From Streptomyces sp. RB17 (GTDB lineage Bacteria > Actinomycetota > Actinomycetes > Streptomycetales > Streptomycetaceae), in NCBI RefSeq assembly GCF_009604455.1, contig NZ_WEGL01000009.1, positions 124,001-188,000 of the forward strand: 64,000 bases of DNA. The letters are read 5' to 3'. The notes below the pieces were generated by a model. It saw only the letters and a program-made list of their open reading frames with translations, was not told the origin of the DNA and did no database searches. This document shows positions 39,815-47,151 of the stretch, in pieces; the first letter of the stretch is position 1; each line of letters opens with the position of its first letter. A program made the translations under genes and the position numbers.

Positions 39815-39834
39815 GCCGCGGACATCAGCGGCTC
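39813..39834. terminator. Short bidirectional hairpin
   Basis: gagccgc / gcggctc (7-bp stem, 8-nt loop) between the convergent ferritin-like and corA genes; it begins at the ferritin-like stop codon. Confidence 0.45.
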
Positions 39835-39841
39835 CCGAGCA

Positions 39842-40846
39842 TCACAGCCAGCCGCGATGCTTGAACAGGCGGTACAGCAGCACCTCCAGGGCGGCCATCG
39901 CGAGGATCACCGCCGGATACGACCACAGCCAGTGCAGCTCCGGCATGTGGTCGAAGTTCATGCCGTAGATCCCCGCGATCATCGTGGGGACCGCGGCCAT
40001 TGCCGCCCACGCGGAGATCTTCCGCATGTCGTCGTTCTGCCGCACGCTCATCTGCGCCAGATGCGCCGACAGGACGTCCGACACCAGCCGGTCCAGGGCC
40101 TCCACGGACTCGTTCACGCGTGTCAGGTGGTCGCATACGTCCCGGAAGAACGGGCGCGCCTTGTCGTGCACGAACGGCACCGAGCCGCCGAGCGGTCCGG
40201 TGCCGGCCAGCCGGGTCAGCGGCAGCGCGAGCGGGCCGGTGGCCCGGCGGAACTCCAGGATCTGCCGTTTGAAGCCGTAGATCCGGGACGCGGTGCCCCG
40301 CGAGCCGCCGCCCTCCGGCAGGAACACCTCCGTCTCCAGTTCCTCCAGATCCGTCTGCAGCTCCGTCGCCACATCCAGATAGTGGTCGACGACGGCGTCG
40401 GAGATCGCGTACAGCACGGCGGTAGGGCCCTTGTCGAGCATGTCCGGCTCCTCCTCCAGGCGGCGCCGTACGGCGGCCAGCGGCGAGCCCTCGCCATGAC
40501 GGACGGTGACCACGAAGCAGTTGCCGACGAAGACCATGATCTCGCCCGCCGAGACGGTGTCGCTCTCCGTCTCGTACACGACCGGTTTCAGCACCATGAA
40601 CAGCGAGTCGTCGTACACCTCCAGCTTGGGCCGCTGATGCGCGTTCAGGGCGTCCTCGACGGCCAGCGGATGCAGCCCGAACTCCTGGGTGACCAGGTCG
40701 AACTCCCGCTCCGACGGCTCGTACAGGCCGATCCACACGAACCCGCCCTCGGCCCGCGCCTCGGAGAGCGCGTCGGACAGGTCCTCCGGCCCCTCGGTGC
40801 GGTGTCCGTGCCGGTAGATGGCGCAGTCGACGATCACGGAGCGCAT
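39842..40846 (-). CDS. corA: Magnesium/cobalt transporter CorA
   Basis: 334 residues. The soluble N-terminal alpha/beta domain begins MRSVIVDCAIYRHG, followed by long helices (RVNESVEALDRLVSDVLSAHLAQMSVRQNDDMRKISAWAA) and two C-terminal membrane helices joined by the CorA signature YGMNF. It forms a pentameric Mg2+ channel in the membrane. Divergent from the histidine phosphatase gene, 53 bp apart. Confidence 0.95.
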   Translation of the reverse strand: MRSVIVDCAIYRHGHRTEGPEDLSDALSEARAEGGFVWIGLYEPSEREFDLVTQEFGLHPLAVEDALNAHQRPKLEVYDDSLFMVLKPVVYETESDTVSAGEIMVFVGNCFVVTVRHGEGSPLAAVRRRLEEEPDMLDKGPTAVLYAISDAVVDHYLDVATELQTDLEELETEVFLPEGGGSRGTASRIYGFKRQILEFRRATGPLALPLTRLAGTGPLGGSVPFVHDKARPFFRDVCDHLTRVNESVEALDRLVSDVLSAHLAQMSVRQNDDMRKISAWAAMAAVPTMIAGIYGMNFDHMPELHWLWSYPAVILAMAALEVLLYRLFKHRGWL

Positions 40847-40899
40847 TCTCCCTTCGCCCGGTCACCGGTGCATGTGCTGATACGCCTACCCTGGGCCGC

Positions 40900-41586
40900 A
40901 TGCCCACGCTGATCCTCGTCAGGCACGGACGCTCCACCGCCAACACCTCCGGCGTGCTCGCCGGCTGGACGCCAGGCGTCGCCCTGGACGAGCGCGGCGC
41001 CGCCCAGGCCGCCGCGCTGCCCGCCCGGCTCGCCGCGCTGCCGATCGCCGAGGTCGTCACCAGCCCCCTGCAGCGCTGCCAGGAGACCGTACGGCCGCTG
41101 CTCGAGGCGCGCCCCGGCCTGCGCGTCCACACCGACGAGCGGATCGGGGAATGCCACTACGGCGACTGGTCCGGCCGCAAGCTCGCCGAGCTCAAGGACG
41201 AGCCGCTGATGGAGGTCGTCCAGGCCCACCCGTCGGCCGCCGCCTTCCCCGGCGGCGAGTCCATGCGCGCCATGCAGACGCGCGCCGCCGAGGCCGTACG
41301 CGAGTGGAACGCGCGCGTGGAGCGCGAGCACGGCGCCGACGCCGTCTACCTCATGTGCTCCCACGGTGACATCATCAAATCCCTGGTCGCCGACGCCCTC
41401 GGACTCCACCTCGACCTCTTCCAGCGGATCTCCGTGGAGCCGTGTTCCGTCACCGCGATCCGCTACACCCGGCTGCGGCCGTTCCTCGTTCGCCTCGGCG
41501 ACACCGGGGATTTCGCCTCGCTCGCCCCGCGCGAGGAACCTGGTGACGGCGACGCACCGGTCGGGGGTGGTGCGGGCGCACCGTGA
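40900..41586 (+). CDS. Histidine phosphatase family protein (MSMEG_4193-type)
   Basis: 228 residues: LVRHGRSTANTSG with the phospho-accepting His in RHG, TSPLQRCQETV, IGECHYGDWSGRKLAEL, and a second catalytic His in LMCSHGDIIKSLV. It is a phosphoglycerate-mutase-like phosphatase of the branch that sits beside DUF3090 and mshC in actinobacteria. Substrate not known; sugar phosphates or acid-stable phosphoesters are usual. First gene of a four-gene run ending with mshC. Confidence 0.9.
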   Translation: MPTLILVRHGRSTANTSGVLAGWTPGVALDERGAAQAAALPARLAALPIAEVVTSPLQRCQETVRPLLEARPGLRVHTDERIGECHYGDWSGRKLAELKDEPLMEVVQAHPSAAAFPGGESMRAMQTRAAEAVREWNARVEREHGADAVYLMCSHGDIIKSLVADALGLHLDLFQRISVEPCSVTAIRYTRLRPFLVRLGDTGDFASLAPREEPGDGDAPVGGGAGAP

Positions 41587-41698
41587 TCGTCGGCCGCAGT
41601 AGGGTGAAGCGATCCACACAGTCGCGTATCCGCGGGCGGCCCGCACCGCGGAAACTCCCGAACCCACTCTCCGCACTCACTCTCAATGGAGACAGGAC

Positions 41699-42289
41699 GT
41701 GTCCCGTCAGGTGTTCCTCTACGACCCGCCGGACCGCTTCGTGGCCGGCACGGTCGGACTGCCCGGACGCCGTACGTTCTTCCTCCAGGCCATCGCAGGC
41801 TCCCGGGTGACCAGCGTGGCTCTGGAGAAGACGCAGGTGGCCGCACTTGCCGAGCGGATGGACGAACTGCTCGACGAGGTCGTACGGCGCAGCGGCGGCA
41901 GCGCCGCCGTCCCCGCCATGGCGCCCACCGAGATCACCGACACCGCCCCGCTGGAGACCCCCATCGAGGAGGAGTTCCGCGTCGGCACCATGGCACTGGC
42001 CTGGGACGGCGAGGAACAGCGCATGATCGTCGAGGCGCAGGCCCTGGTGGAGCTGGAGGCCGACACCGAGGAGGACCTCGCCGAGGCCGAGGAGCGGCTG
42101 CTCCAGGACGAGGAGAACGGGCCCCCGATGCTGCGGGTCCGGCTGACCGGCGCGCAGGCCCGGGCCTTCGCCAAGCGCGCCCTCGACGTCGTCAACGCCG
42201 GGCGGCCGCCGTGCCCGCTGTGCAGCCTCCCGCTCGATCCGGAAGGACACGTATGTCCGCGCCAGAACGGATACCGCCGCGGAGCGTGA
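41699..42289 (+). CDS. DUF3090 family protein
   Basis: 196 residues from GTG 41699. FLYDPPDRFVAGTVGLPGRRTFFLQA is typical of DUF3090, followed by EEEFRVGTMALAWDGEEQRMIVEAQAL and a C-terminal CPLCSLPLDPEGHVCP zinc-knuckle-like end. Actinobacterial, found with the phosphatase and mshC. No activity is assigned, to my knowledge. Its last 37 bp overlap the next gene. Confidence 0.88.
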   Translation: MSRQVFLYDPPDRFVAGTVGLPGRRTFFLQAIAGSRVTSVALEKTQVAALAERMDELLDEVVRRSGGSAAVPAMAPTEITDTAPLETPIEEEFRVGTMALAWDGEEQRMIVEAQALVELEADTEEDLAEAEERLLQDEENGPPMLRVRLTGAQARAFAKRALDVVNAGRPPCPLCSLPLDPEGHVCPRQNGYRRGA

Positions 42290-43092
42290 CGCCCGTCGAC
42301 GCCGCGGCCGATCCGGCCGCCGCCGAGCTGCTCGCGCGGGGTGAGCTGACCGTGCGCGGCCGGATCCGCGAGGCGTCCAACGCCGCGTTGTTCTGCACCA
42401 TCGCCCTGGACGGCCGGGAAGCCTCCTGCATCTACAAGCCGGTGGCCGGGGAGCGTCCGCTGTGGGACTTCCCGGACGGCACGCTGGCCGGCCGCGAGGT
42501 GGCCGCCTACGAGGTCTCCGAGGCCACCGGCTGGGGGCTGGTCCCGCCGACCGTCCTGCGCGACGGGCCGTACGGCGAGGGCATGTGCCAGCTGTGGATC
42601 GACGTCCAGGCCGAGGCGGAGCTGCTCGCCCTGGTCGACGCCGAGGAACCGGAGCCGGGCTGGAAGGCGATCGGCCTGGCCGAGGTCGGCGAGGGCCGCA
42701 CCGCGCTCCTCGTGCACGCCGACGACGAGCGCCTGCGCCGGCTCGCCGTCCTCGACGCGGTGATCAACAACGCCGACCGCAAAGGCGGCCATCTGCTGCC
42801 CACCACCGACGGCCGGCTCTACGGCATCGACCACGGCGTCACCTTCAACGTCGAGGACAAGCTGCGCACGCTGCTGTGGGGCTGGGCCGGGGAGCCGCTG
42901 ACCACCGAGGCCGTCGACGCCCTCCAGGGACTGCGGCAGGCCCTGGGCGGGCCGCTGGGGGAACGGCTGACCGGACTGATCACCGCGGCCGAGATCGACG
43001 CCACACGCGCGCGTGTCGAGGCGCTGCTCAGCACGGGGGTGCACCCGGAGCCGAACGGCGAGTGGCCCGCCATCCCCTGGCCGCCGGTGTGA
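42253..43092 (+). CDS. SCO1664 family protein (PI3/4-kinase-like fold)
   Basis: 279 residues from ATG 42253 (ggaagga upstream), inside the DUF3090 3' end. GRIREASNAALFCTIALDGREASCIYKP resembles the ATP-binding N-lobe of phosphatidylinositol-kinase-like proteins. DAVINNADRKGGHLLPTTDGRLYGIDHGVTFN has the catalytic-loop pattern (NNADRKxxH) and metal-binding DHG. A small-molecule or protein kinase is likely. The conserved clustering with mshC suggests a link to mycothiol metabolism or redox control, which is inference. Confidence 0.85.
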   Translation: MSAPERIPPRSVTPVDAAADPAAAELLARGELTVRGRIREASNAALFCTIALDGREASCIYKPVAGERPLWDFPDGTLAGREVAAYEVSEATGWGLVPPTVLRDGPYGEGMCQLWIDVQAEAELLALVDAEEPEPGWKAIGLAEVGEGRTALLVHADDERLRRLAVLDAVINNADRKGGHLLPTTDGRLYGIDHGVTFNVEDKLRTLLWGWAGEPLTTEAVDALQGLRQALGGPLGERLTGLITAAEIDATRARVEALLSTGVHPEPNGEWPAIPWPPV

Positions 43093-43194
43093 GCACGATC
43101 AGCACATCGGGCGGCGATGCACAAGACCACACATCCGGCCATCGGGCGCGATCCCGTTCGTATACGCGGCGGGCAGCCGGTTAGGCTCATGTAC

Positions 43195-44424
43195 ATGCAT
43201 GCCTGGCCCGCTTCCGAGGTCCCCGCCCTGCCTGGTCAGGGCCGCGACCTGAGGATCCACGACACCGCGACCGGCGGCCTCGTCACCCTCGACCCCGGTC
43301 CCGTCGCCCGTATCTACGTCTGCGGCATCACCCCGTACGACGCCACCCACCTGGGGCACGCGGCGACGTACAACGCGTTCGACCTCGTGCAGCGCGTGTG
43401 GCTCGACACCAAGCGGCAGGTCCACTACGTCCAGAACGTCACCGACGTCGACGATCCGCTGCTGGAGCGCGCGGAGCGGGACGGCGTCGACTGGGTCGCC
43501 CTCGCCGAGAAGGAGACGGCCCTCTTCCGCGAGGACATGACCGCCCTCAGGATGCTCCCGCCGCAGCACTACATAGGTGCCGTGGAGGCGATACCCGGCA
43601 TCGTCCCGCTCGTGGAGCGGCTGCGCGAACTCGGGGCGGCCTACGAGCTGGAGGGCGACATCTACTTCTCCGTCGAGTCCGACCCGAACTTCGGCAAGGT
43701 CTCGAACCTCGACGCGGCCGCCATGCGGCTGCTGTCCGCCGAGCGCGGCGGCGACCCGGACCGTCCGGGCAAGAAGAACCCGCTGGACCCGATGCTGTGG
43801 ATGGCGGCCCGCGAGGGCGAGCCCAGCTGGGACGGCGGCTCCCTCGGCCGGGGCCGGCCCGGCTGGCACATCGAGTGCGTGGCCATCGCCCTCGACCACC
43901 TCGGCATGGGCTTCGACGTCCAGGGCGGCGGCTCCGACCTCGCCTTCCCGCACCACGAGATGGGCGCCTCGCACGCCCAGGTGCTCACCGGCGCGTTCCC
44001 CATGGCCAAGGCCTACGTCCACGCCGGCATGGTCGCCCTGCACGGCGAGAAGATGTCCAAGTCCAAGGGCAACCTGGTCTTCGTCTCCCAGCTCCGCCGG
44101 GACGGCGTCGACCCCGCCGCCATCCGCCTGGCCCTCCTCTCCCACCACTACCGCGCCGACTGGGAGTGGACCGACCAGGTCCTCCAGGACGCCGTCACCC
44201 GCCTCGCCCAGTGGCGCGCGGCCGTCTCCCGCCCCGACGGCCCGTCCGCCGACACCCTGGTCGAGGAGATCCGCGCGGCCCTGTCCAACGACCTGGACGC
44301 CCCGGCCGCCCTGGCCGCGGTGGACCGCTGGGCGGCGCGGCAGGAGCAGGAGGGCGGCTCGGACACGGGCGCCCCGGGCGTCGTCACCCGTGCGGTGGAC
44401 GCGCTGCTGGGAGTAGCCCTCTAA
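43195..44424 (+). CDS. mshC: Cysteine--1D-myo-inosityl 2-amino-2-deoxy-alpha-D-glucopyranoside ligase MshC
   Basis: 409 residues from ATG 43195 (MHAWPASEVPALPG; ATG 43189 is 6 bp upstream). CysS-like: zinc site Cys in VCGITPYD, HIGH-type HLGHAATYNAFD, WHIECVA, HHEMGAS, and GEKMSKSKGN (KMSKS). It activates cysteine with ATP and joins it to GlcN-Ins in the fourth step of mycothiol synthesis, the main actinobacterial thiol. Length matches known MshC and lacks the tRNA-binding tail of CysS. Ends with a hairpin terminator. Confidence 0.97.
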   Translation: MHAWPASEVPALPGQGRDLRIHDTATGGLVTLDPGPVARIYVCGITPYDATHLGHAATYNAFDLVQRVWLDTKRQVHYVQNVTDVDDPLLERAERDGVDWVALAEKETALFREDMTALRMLPPQHYIGAVEAIPGIVPLVERLRELGAAYELEGDIYFSVESDPNFGKVSNLDAAAMRLLSAERGGDPDRPGKKNPLDPMLWMAAREGEPSWDGGSLGRGRPGWHIECVAIALDHLGMGFDVQGGGSDLAFPHHEMGASHAQVLTGAFPMAKAYVHAGMVALHGEKMSKSKGNLVFVSQLRRDGVDPAAIRLALLSHHYRADWEWTDQVLQDAVTRLAQWRAAVSRPDGPSADTLVEEIRAALSNDLDAPAALAAVDRWAARQEQEGGSDTGAPGVVTRAVDALLGVAL

Positions 44425-44449
44425 GCGCCGTGAGCGGGGCGGCCCGTCA

Positions 44450-44482
44450 GGGGCGCGGGGAACCGCGCGACAAGCCACGACC
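44450..44482. repeat. Dispersed Streptomyces intergenic repeat, copy 2
   Basis: ggggcgcggggaaccgcgcg followed by acaagccacgacc, similar to the tail of the repeat at 22106-22148. It lies between the mshC stop and the terminator. Confidence 0.5.
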
Positions 44483-44538
44483 GGCCCAGGGACGCCGGAC
44501 GGCATGTCGCGGCACCCCAGAGCACATCGGCGACAAAA

Positions 44539-44573
44539 GAAGGGGCGCTTCCCGACACGGGAACCGCCCCTTC
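44539..44573. terminator. Bidirectional terminator, mshC / PAC2
   Basis: Two stacked stems: gaaggggcg with cgccccttc (9 bp) and ttccc with gggaa (5 bp) around a gacac loop. acaaaa precedes it, giving a T-rich run on the minus strand. Confidence 0.85.
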
Positions 44574-44596
44574 GTCGTACCTCAGCTTCCGAACCT

Positions 44597-45514
44597 TCAG
44601 TCCTCCGAGTCGTCCTCGTCGTCCTTGCCCCCACCGCCACCGGCCGGAGGCCTCTGCTTACCGCCCGGAGGGCCCCCGTCCCGGCGCCGCAGATACCGCT
44701 CGAACTCGCGGGCGATCGCCTCACCCGACGCCTCCGGCAGCTCCGCGGTGTCCCGGGCCTCCTCCAGCGTCTGGACGTACTCGGCGACCTCGCTGTCCTC
44801 GGCGGCCAGCTGGTCCACGCCCACCTGCCAGGCGCGCGCGTCCTCGGGCAGCTCACCCTGCGGGATGCGCAGGTCCAGCAGGTCCTCCAGCCGGTTGAGC
44901 AGCGCCAGCGTGGCCTTCGGGTTGGGCGGCTGGGAGACGTAGTGCGGTACGGCCGCCCACAGCGACACCGCCGGGACGCCGGCGTGCGTGCACGCCTCCT
45001 GCAGGACGCCGACGATGCCCGTCGGGCCCTCGTACTTGGTCTCCTCCAGGTCCATCCGCTGGGCCAGCTCCGCGTCGGACGTCACCCCGCTGACCGGCAC
45101 GGGACGCGTGTGCGGGGTGTCACCGAGCAGGGCGCCCAGGATGACCACCAGCTCCACGCCCAGCTCGTGTGCGAAGCCGAGCAGCTCGTTGCAGAACGAG
45201 CGCCAGCGCATGGACGGTTCGATGCCGCGGACCAGCACCAGGTCGCGCGGCTTCTCGCCGCCGACCCGCACCACCGACAACCTGGTCGTCGGCCAGGTGA
45301 TCTTGCGCACACCGGCGTCCATGAACACCGTGGGGCGGTTCACCTGGAAGTCGTAGTAGTCCTCGGCGTCGAGCGCCGCGAAGACCTCGCCCTTCCACTC
45401 GCGTTCCAGATGCGCGACCGCCGTGGAGGCGGCGTCGCCGGCATCGTTCCAGCCCTCGAACGCGGCCACCATGACTGGGTCGATCAGCTCGGGAACCCCC
45501 TCCAGCTCGATCAC
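44597..45514 (-). CDS. PAC2 family protein
   Basis: 305 residues. N-terminal MIELEGVPELIDPVMVAAFEGWNDAGDAAS, the core LVLVRGIEPSMRWRSFCNEL and VVILGALLGDTPHTRPVPVSG typical of actinobacterial PAC2 proteins (proteasome-assembly-chaperone-like fold), then a helical part and a Gly/Asp/Glu-rich disordered tail (GGGGGKDDEDDSED). Actual role in bacteria is unknown; actinobacterial proteasome partners are one idea. Confidence 0.9.
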   Translation of the reverse strand: MIELEGVPELIDPVMVAAFEGWNDAGDAASTAVAHLEREWKGEVFAALDAEDYYDFQVNRPTVFMDAGVRKITWPTTRLSVVRVGGEKPRDLVLVRGIEPSMRWRSFCNELLGFAHELGVELVVILGALLGDTPHTRPVPVSGVTSDAELAQRMDLEETKYEGPTGIVGVLQEACTHAGVPAVSLWAAVPHYVSQPPNPKATLALLNRLEDLLDLRIPQGELPEDARAWQVGVDQLAAEDSEVAEYVQTLEEARDTAELPEASGEAIAREFERYLRRRDGGPPGGKQRPPAGGGGGKDDEDDSED

Positions 45515-45712
45515 CCAGTGCCTCCTTCCGACGTGCCCTCGCTTGACTCACCAACCTTACGGCGTCCGGCGGGGGCGCCCGCAGCCCCCTTGCGTGGGCC
45601 AGTGACCGGATCACTGCCCCGTTCGCCACCGCGGAACACCCCCCGTCAACCCGGAGCCCGGACGGATCCGCCCAGGTGTTCCCCCGCTTTTCGAGGGTGC
45701 TACGCAGCGGTT

Positions 45713-46384
45713 TCACAGGGTGCTGCGAAGCCACTGCTCCACGCTCGCGATGTGCACGGTCGCCCAGGAGCGGGCCGCCTCCGCGTCCCGGTCGCGCAGC
45801 GCGGCCAGGATCGCCCGGTGCTCGCGCAGGGTGCGGCCGACGGCGTCCTCCTGGGTGAGGCCCCGCCAGATCCGGGCCCGTGTGGTCGGGCCGGACAGGC
45901 CGTCCAGCAGCGAGCACAGCACCGAGTTGCCGGCGCCGCGCACGATGCCGCGATGGAACTCCAGGTCGGCGGCGACCAGTTCCTCCACCGACGGTTCGGC
46001 GCCGAGGGCGTCCAACTGGGCGGACAGCGCGTCCAGTTGCTGTTCGCCGATCCGGAAGGCCGCCATCGCGGTCGCGGCCGGCTCCAGGATCCGGCGCACC
46101 GCGAGGAACTCCAGGACGGTGTCGTCGCGGTGGAAGTCCACGACGAAGCTCAGCGCCTCCAGCAGCAGTTGCGGGTCGAGGCTGGTGACGTACGTGCCGT
46201 CGCCCTGTCGCACGTCCAGGATCCGGATCAGCGACAGCGCCCGCACCGCCTCCCGCAGGGAGTTCCGCGACAGCCCCAGCTCGGCGGCCAGCTCGCTCTC
46301 CTTGGGCAACCGGTCCCCGGGCCGCAGGGCACCTGAGACGATCATGCCCTTGATCTTCTCGATCGCCTCGTCGGTGACTGCCAT
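45713..46384 (-). CDS. FadR-subfamily GntR regulator (FCD domain)
   Basis: 223 residues: wHTH IKGMIVSGALRPGDRLPKESELAAELGLSRNSLREAVRALSLI, wing LDVRQGDGTYVTSL, then helical FCD domain with ADLEFHRGIVRGAGN and LREHRAILAAL. A 23-bp palindrome at 46413-46435 lies 29 bp upstream of the start and is the probable autoregulatory operator. No metabolic gene is adjacent on the same strand, so targets are likely elsewhere. Confidence 0.9.
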   Translation of the reverse strand: MAVTDEAIEKIKGMIVSGALRPGDRLPKESELAAELGLSRNSLREAVRALSLIRILDVRQGDGTYVTSLDPQLLLEALSFVVDFHRDDTVLEFLAVRRILEPAATAMAAFRIGEQQLDALSAQLDALGAEPSVEELVAADLEFHRGIVRGAGNSVLCSLLDGLSGPTTRARIWRGLTQEDAVGRTLREHRAILAALRDRDAEAARSWATVHIASVEQWLRSTL

Positions 46385-46412
46385 CCCCGGCCTCCTGTCG
46401 CCCGCCCCAACA

Positions 46413-46435
46413 CCTCAGACATCGGATGTCTCAGG
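46413..46435. promoter_or_regulatory. 23-bp palindrome upstream of GntR regulator
   Basis: Arms cctcagacatc and gatgtctcagg flank a central g; 10 of 11 pairs match. The agacat...atgtct core fits a GntR dyad. It lies between the GntR start (46384) and the end of the SMI1/KNR4 gene (46440). Confidence 0.65.
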
Positions 46436-46439
46436 CACA

Positions 46440-46985
46440 TTATGCGGGCGGTGCGTCGAACCACTCCCTGCCGTCCGCCCAGTGCCGCACCCAGCCTGCG
46501 AAGCCGGGCTCCGCCGTGGTGTGCCCGAACTCCGTGCCGAACGGGGCCGCGCCCTCACCGGTGATCAGCCATATGTGACCGCGGTGCGGGCCGCTCACGA
46601 TCAGGTGCCAGTCCATCCCGCATCCGTCCGTGCCCAGCACGATCGAGCCGTCCCGGACGACGCGCTCGATGACAGCTTCCGGATTCTCGTACCCCCCGTC
46701 GTCGCCGCCCTCCCACAGCCACATCCGGGTGAGGGGGAACGGCTCGCTCAGGCGCTGCCTGCCGCCGCCCTCGGCCAGTCCCACGAGTCCGTACTCGGGA
46801 GGCCCCTGGTACGACCCGTCCGTCACCTCCGCCACGAACGTCCGGTACGGCTCCGGCAGCACCACCTGGTGCTCCGCCTCGAAGGCGCGCACCGCCTCCC
46901 AGCCCAGCGCCGACTCACCGTCGTCGACGCCGAAGGCCTGGCGCAGGGCGGCGACCACCCCCGGCTCGGCAAGATCGTTGTTCAT
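46440..46985 (-). CDS. SMI1/KNR4 family protein
   Basis: 181 residues from ATG 46985 (MNNDLAEPGVV). SMI1/KNR4 fold features: LGWEAVRAFEAEHQVVLPEPYRTFVAEV, GLVGLAEGG and DGCGMDWHLIVSGPHRGHIWLITGEGAAPFG. Superfamily members include immunity proteins against contact-dependent toxins and general scaffold proteins. No toxin gene is seen beside it, so a housekeeping or orphan immunity role remains open. Confidence 0.85.
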   Translation of the reverse strand: MNNDLAEPGVVAALRQAFGVDDGESALGWEAVRAFEAEHQVVLPEPYRTFVAEVTDGSYQGPPEYGLVGLAEGGGRQRLSEPFPLTRMWLWEGGDDGGYENPEAVIERVVRDGSIVLGTDGCGMDWHLIVSGPHRGHIWLITGEGAAPFGTEFGHTTAEPGFAGWVRHWADGREWFDAPPA

Positions 46986-47030
46986 GCCCCCATGGATACC
47001 AGTCGGCACTGACAACGCCCCCGGCCAGGC

Positions 47031-47068
47031 GAGAGGGGCGGCCCCATCGGCGTGGGGCCGCCCCTCTC
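47031..47068 (-). terminator. Terminator hairpin 2 after glpD
   Basis: A perfect 16-bp stem (47031-47046 with 47053-47068) and 6-nt loop tcggcg, between glpD and the SMI1/KNR4 gene. Second of two strong hairpins. Confidence 0.8.
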
Positions 47069-47102
47069 GGTCGTCCGGACCCGGTGCGGCGGTCCGGCGC
47101 TG

Positions 47103-47147
47103 CGGTGGCGGCCGGTCCCGGTCAGGGGAGCGGACCGGCCGCCACCG
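47103..47147 (-). terminator. Terminator hairpin 1 after glpD
   Basis: A perfect 16-bp stem (47103-47118 with 47132-47147) and 13-nt loop, 4 bp beyond the glpD stop on the minus strand. Confidence 0.8.
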
Positions 47148-47151
47148 AGGC

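Noticed and set aside
46440..46985. SMI1/KNR4 protein as part of a polymorphic toxin-immunity island
   Set aside because: No toxin, secretion or additional immunity genes lie nearby and flanking genes are conserved core loci.
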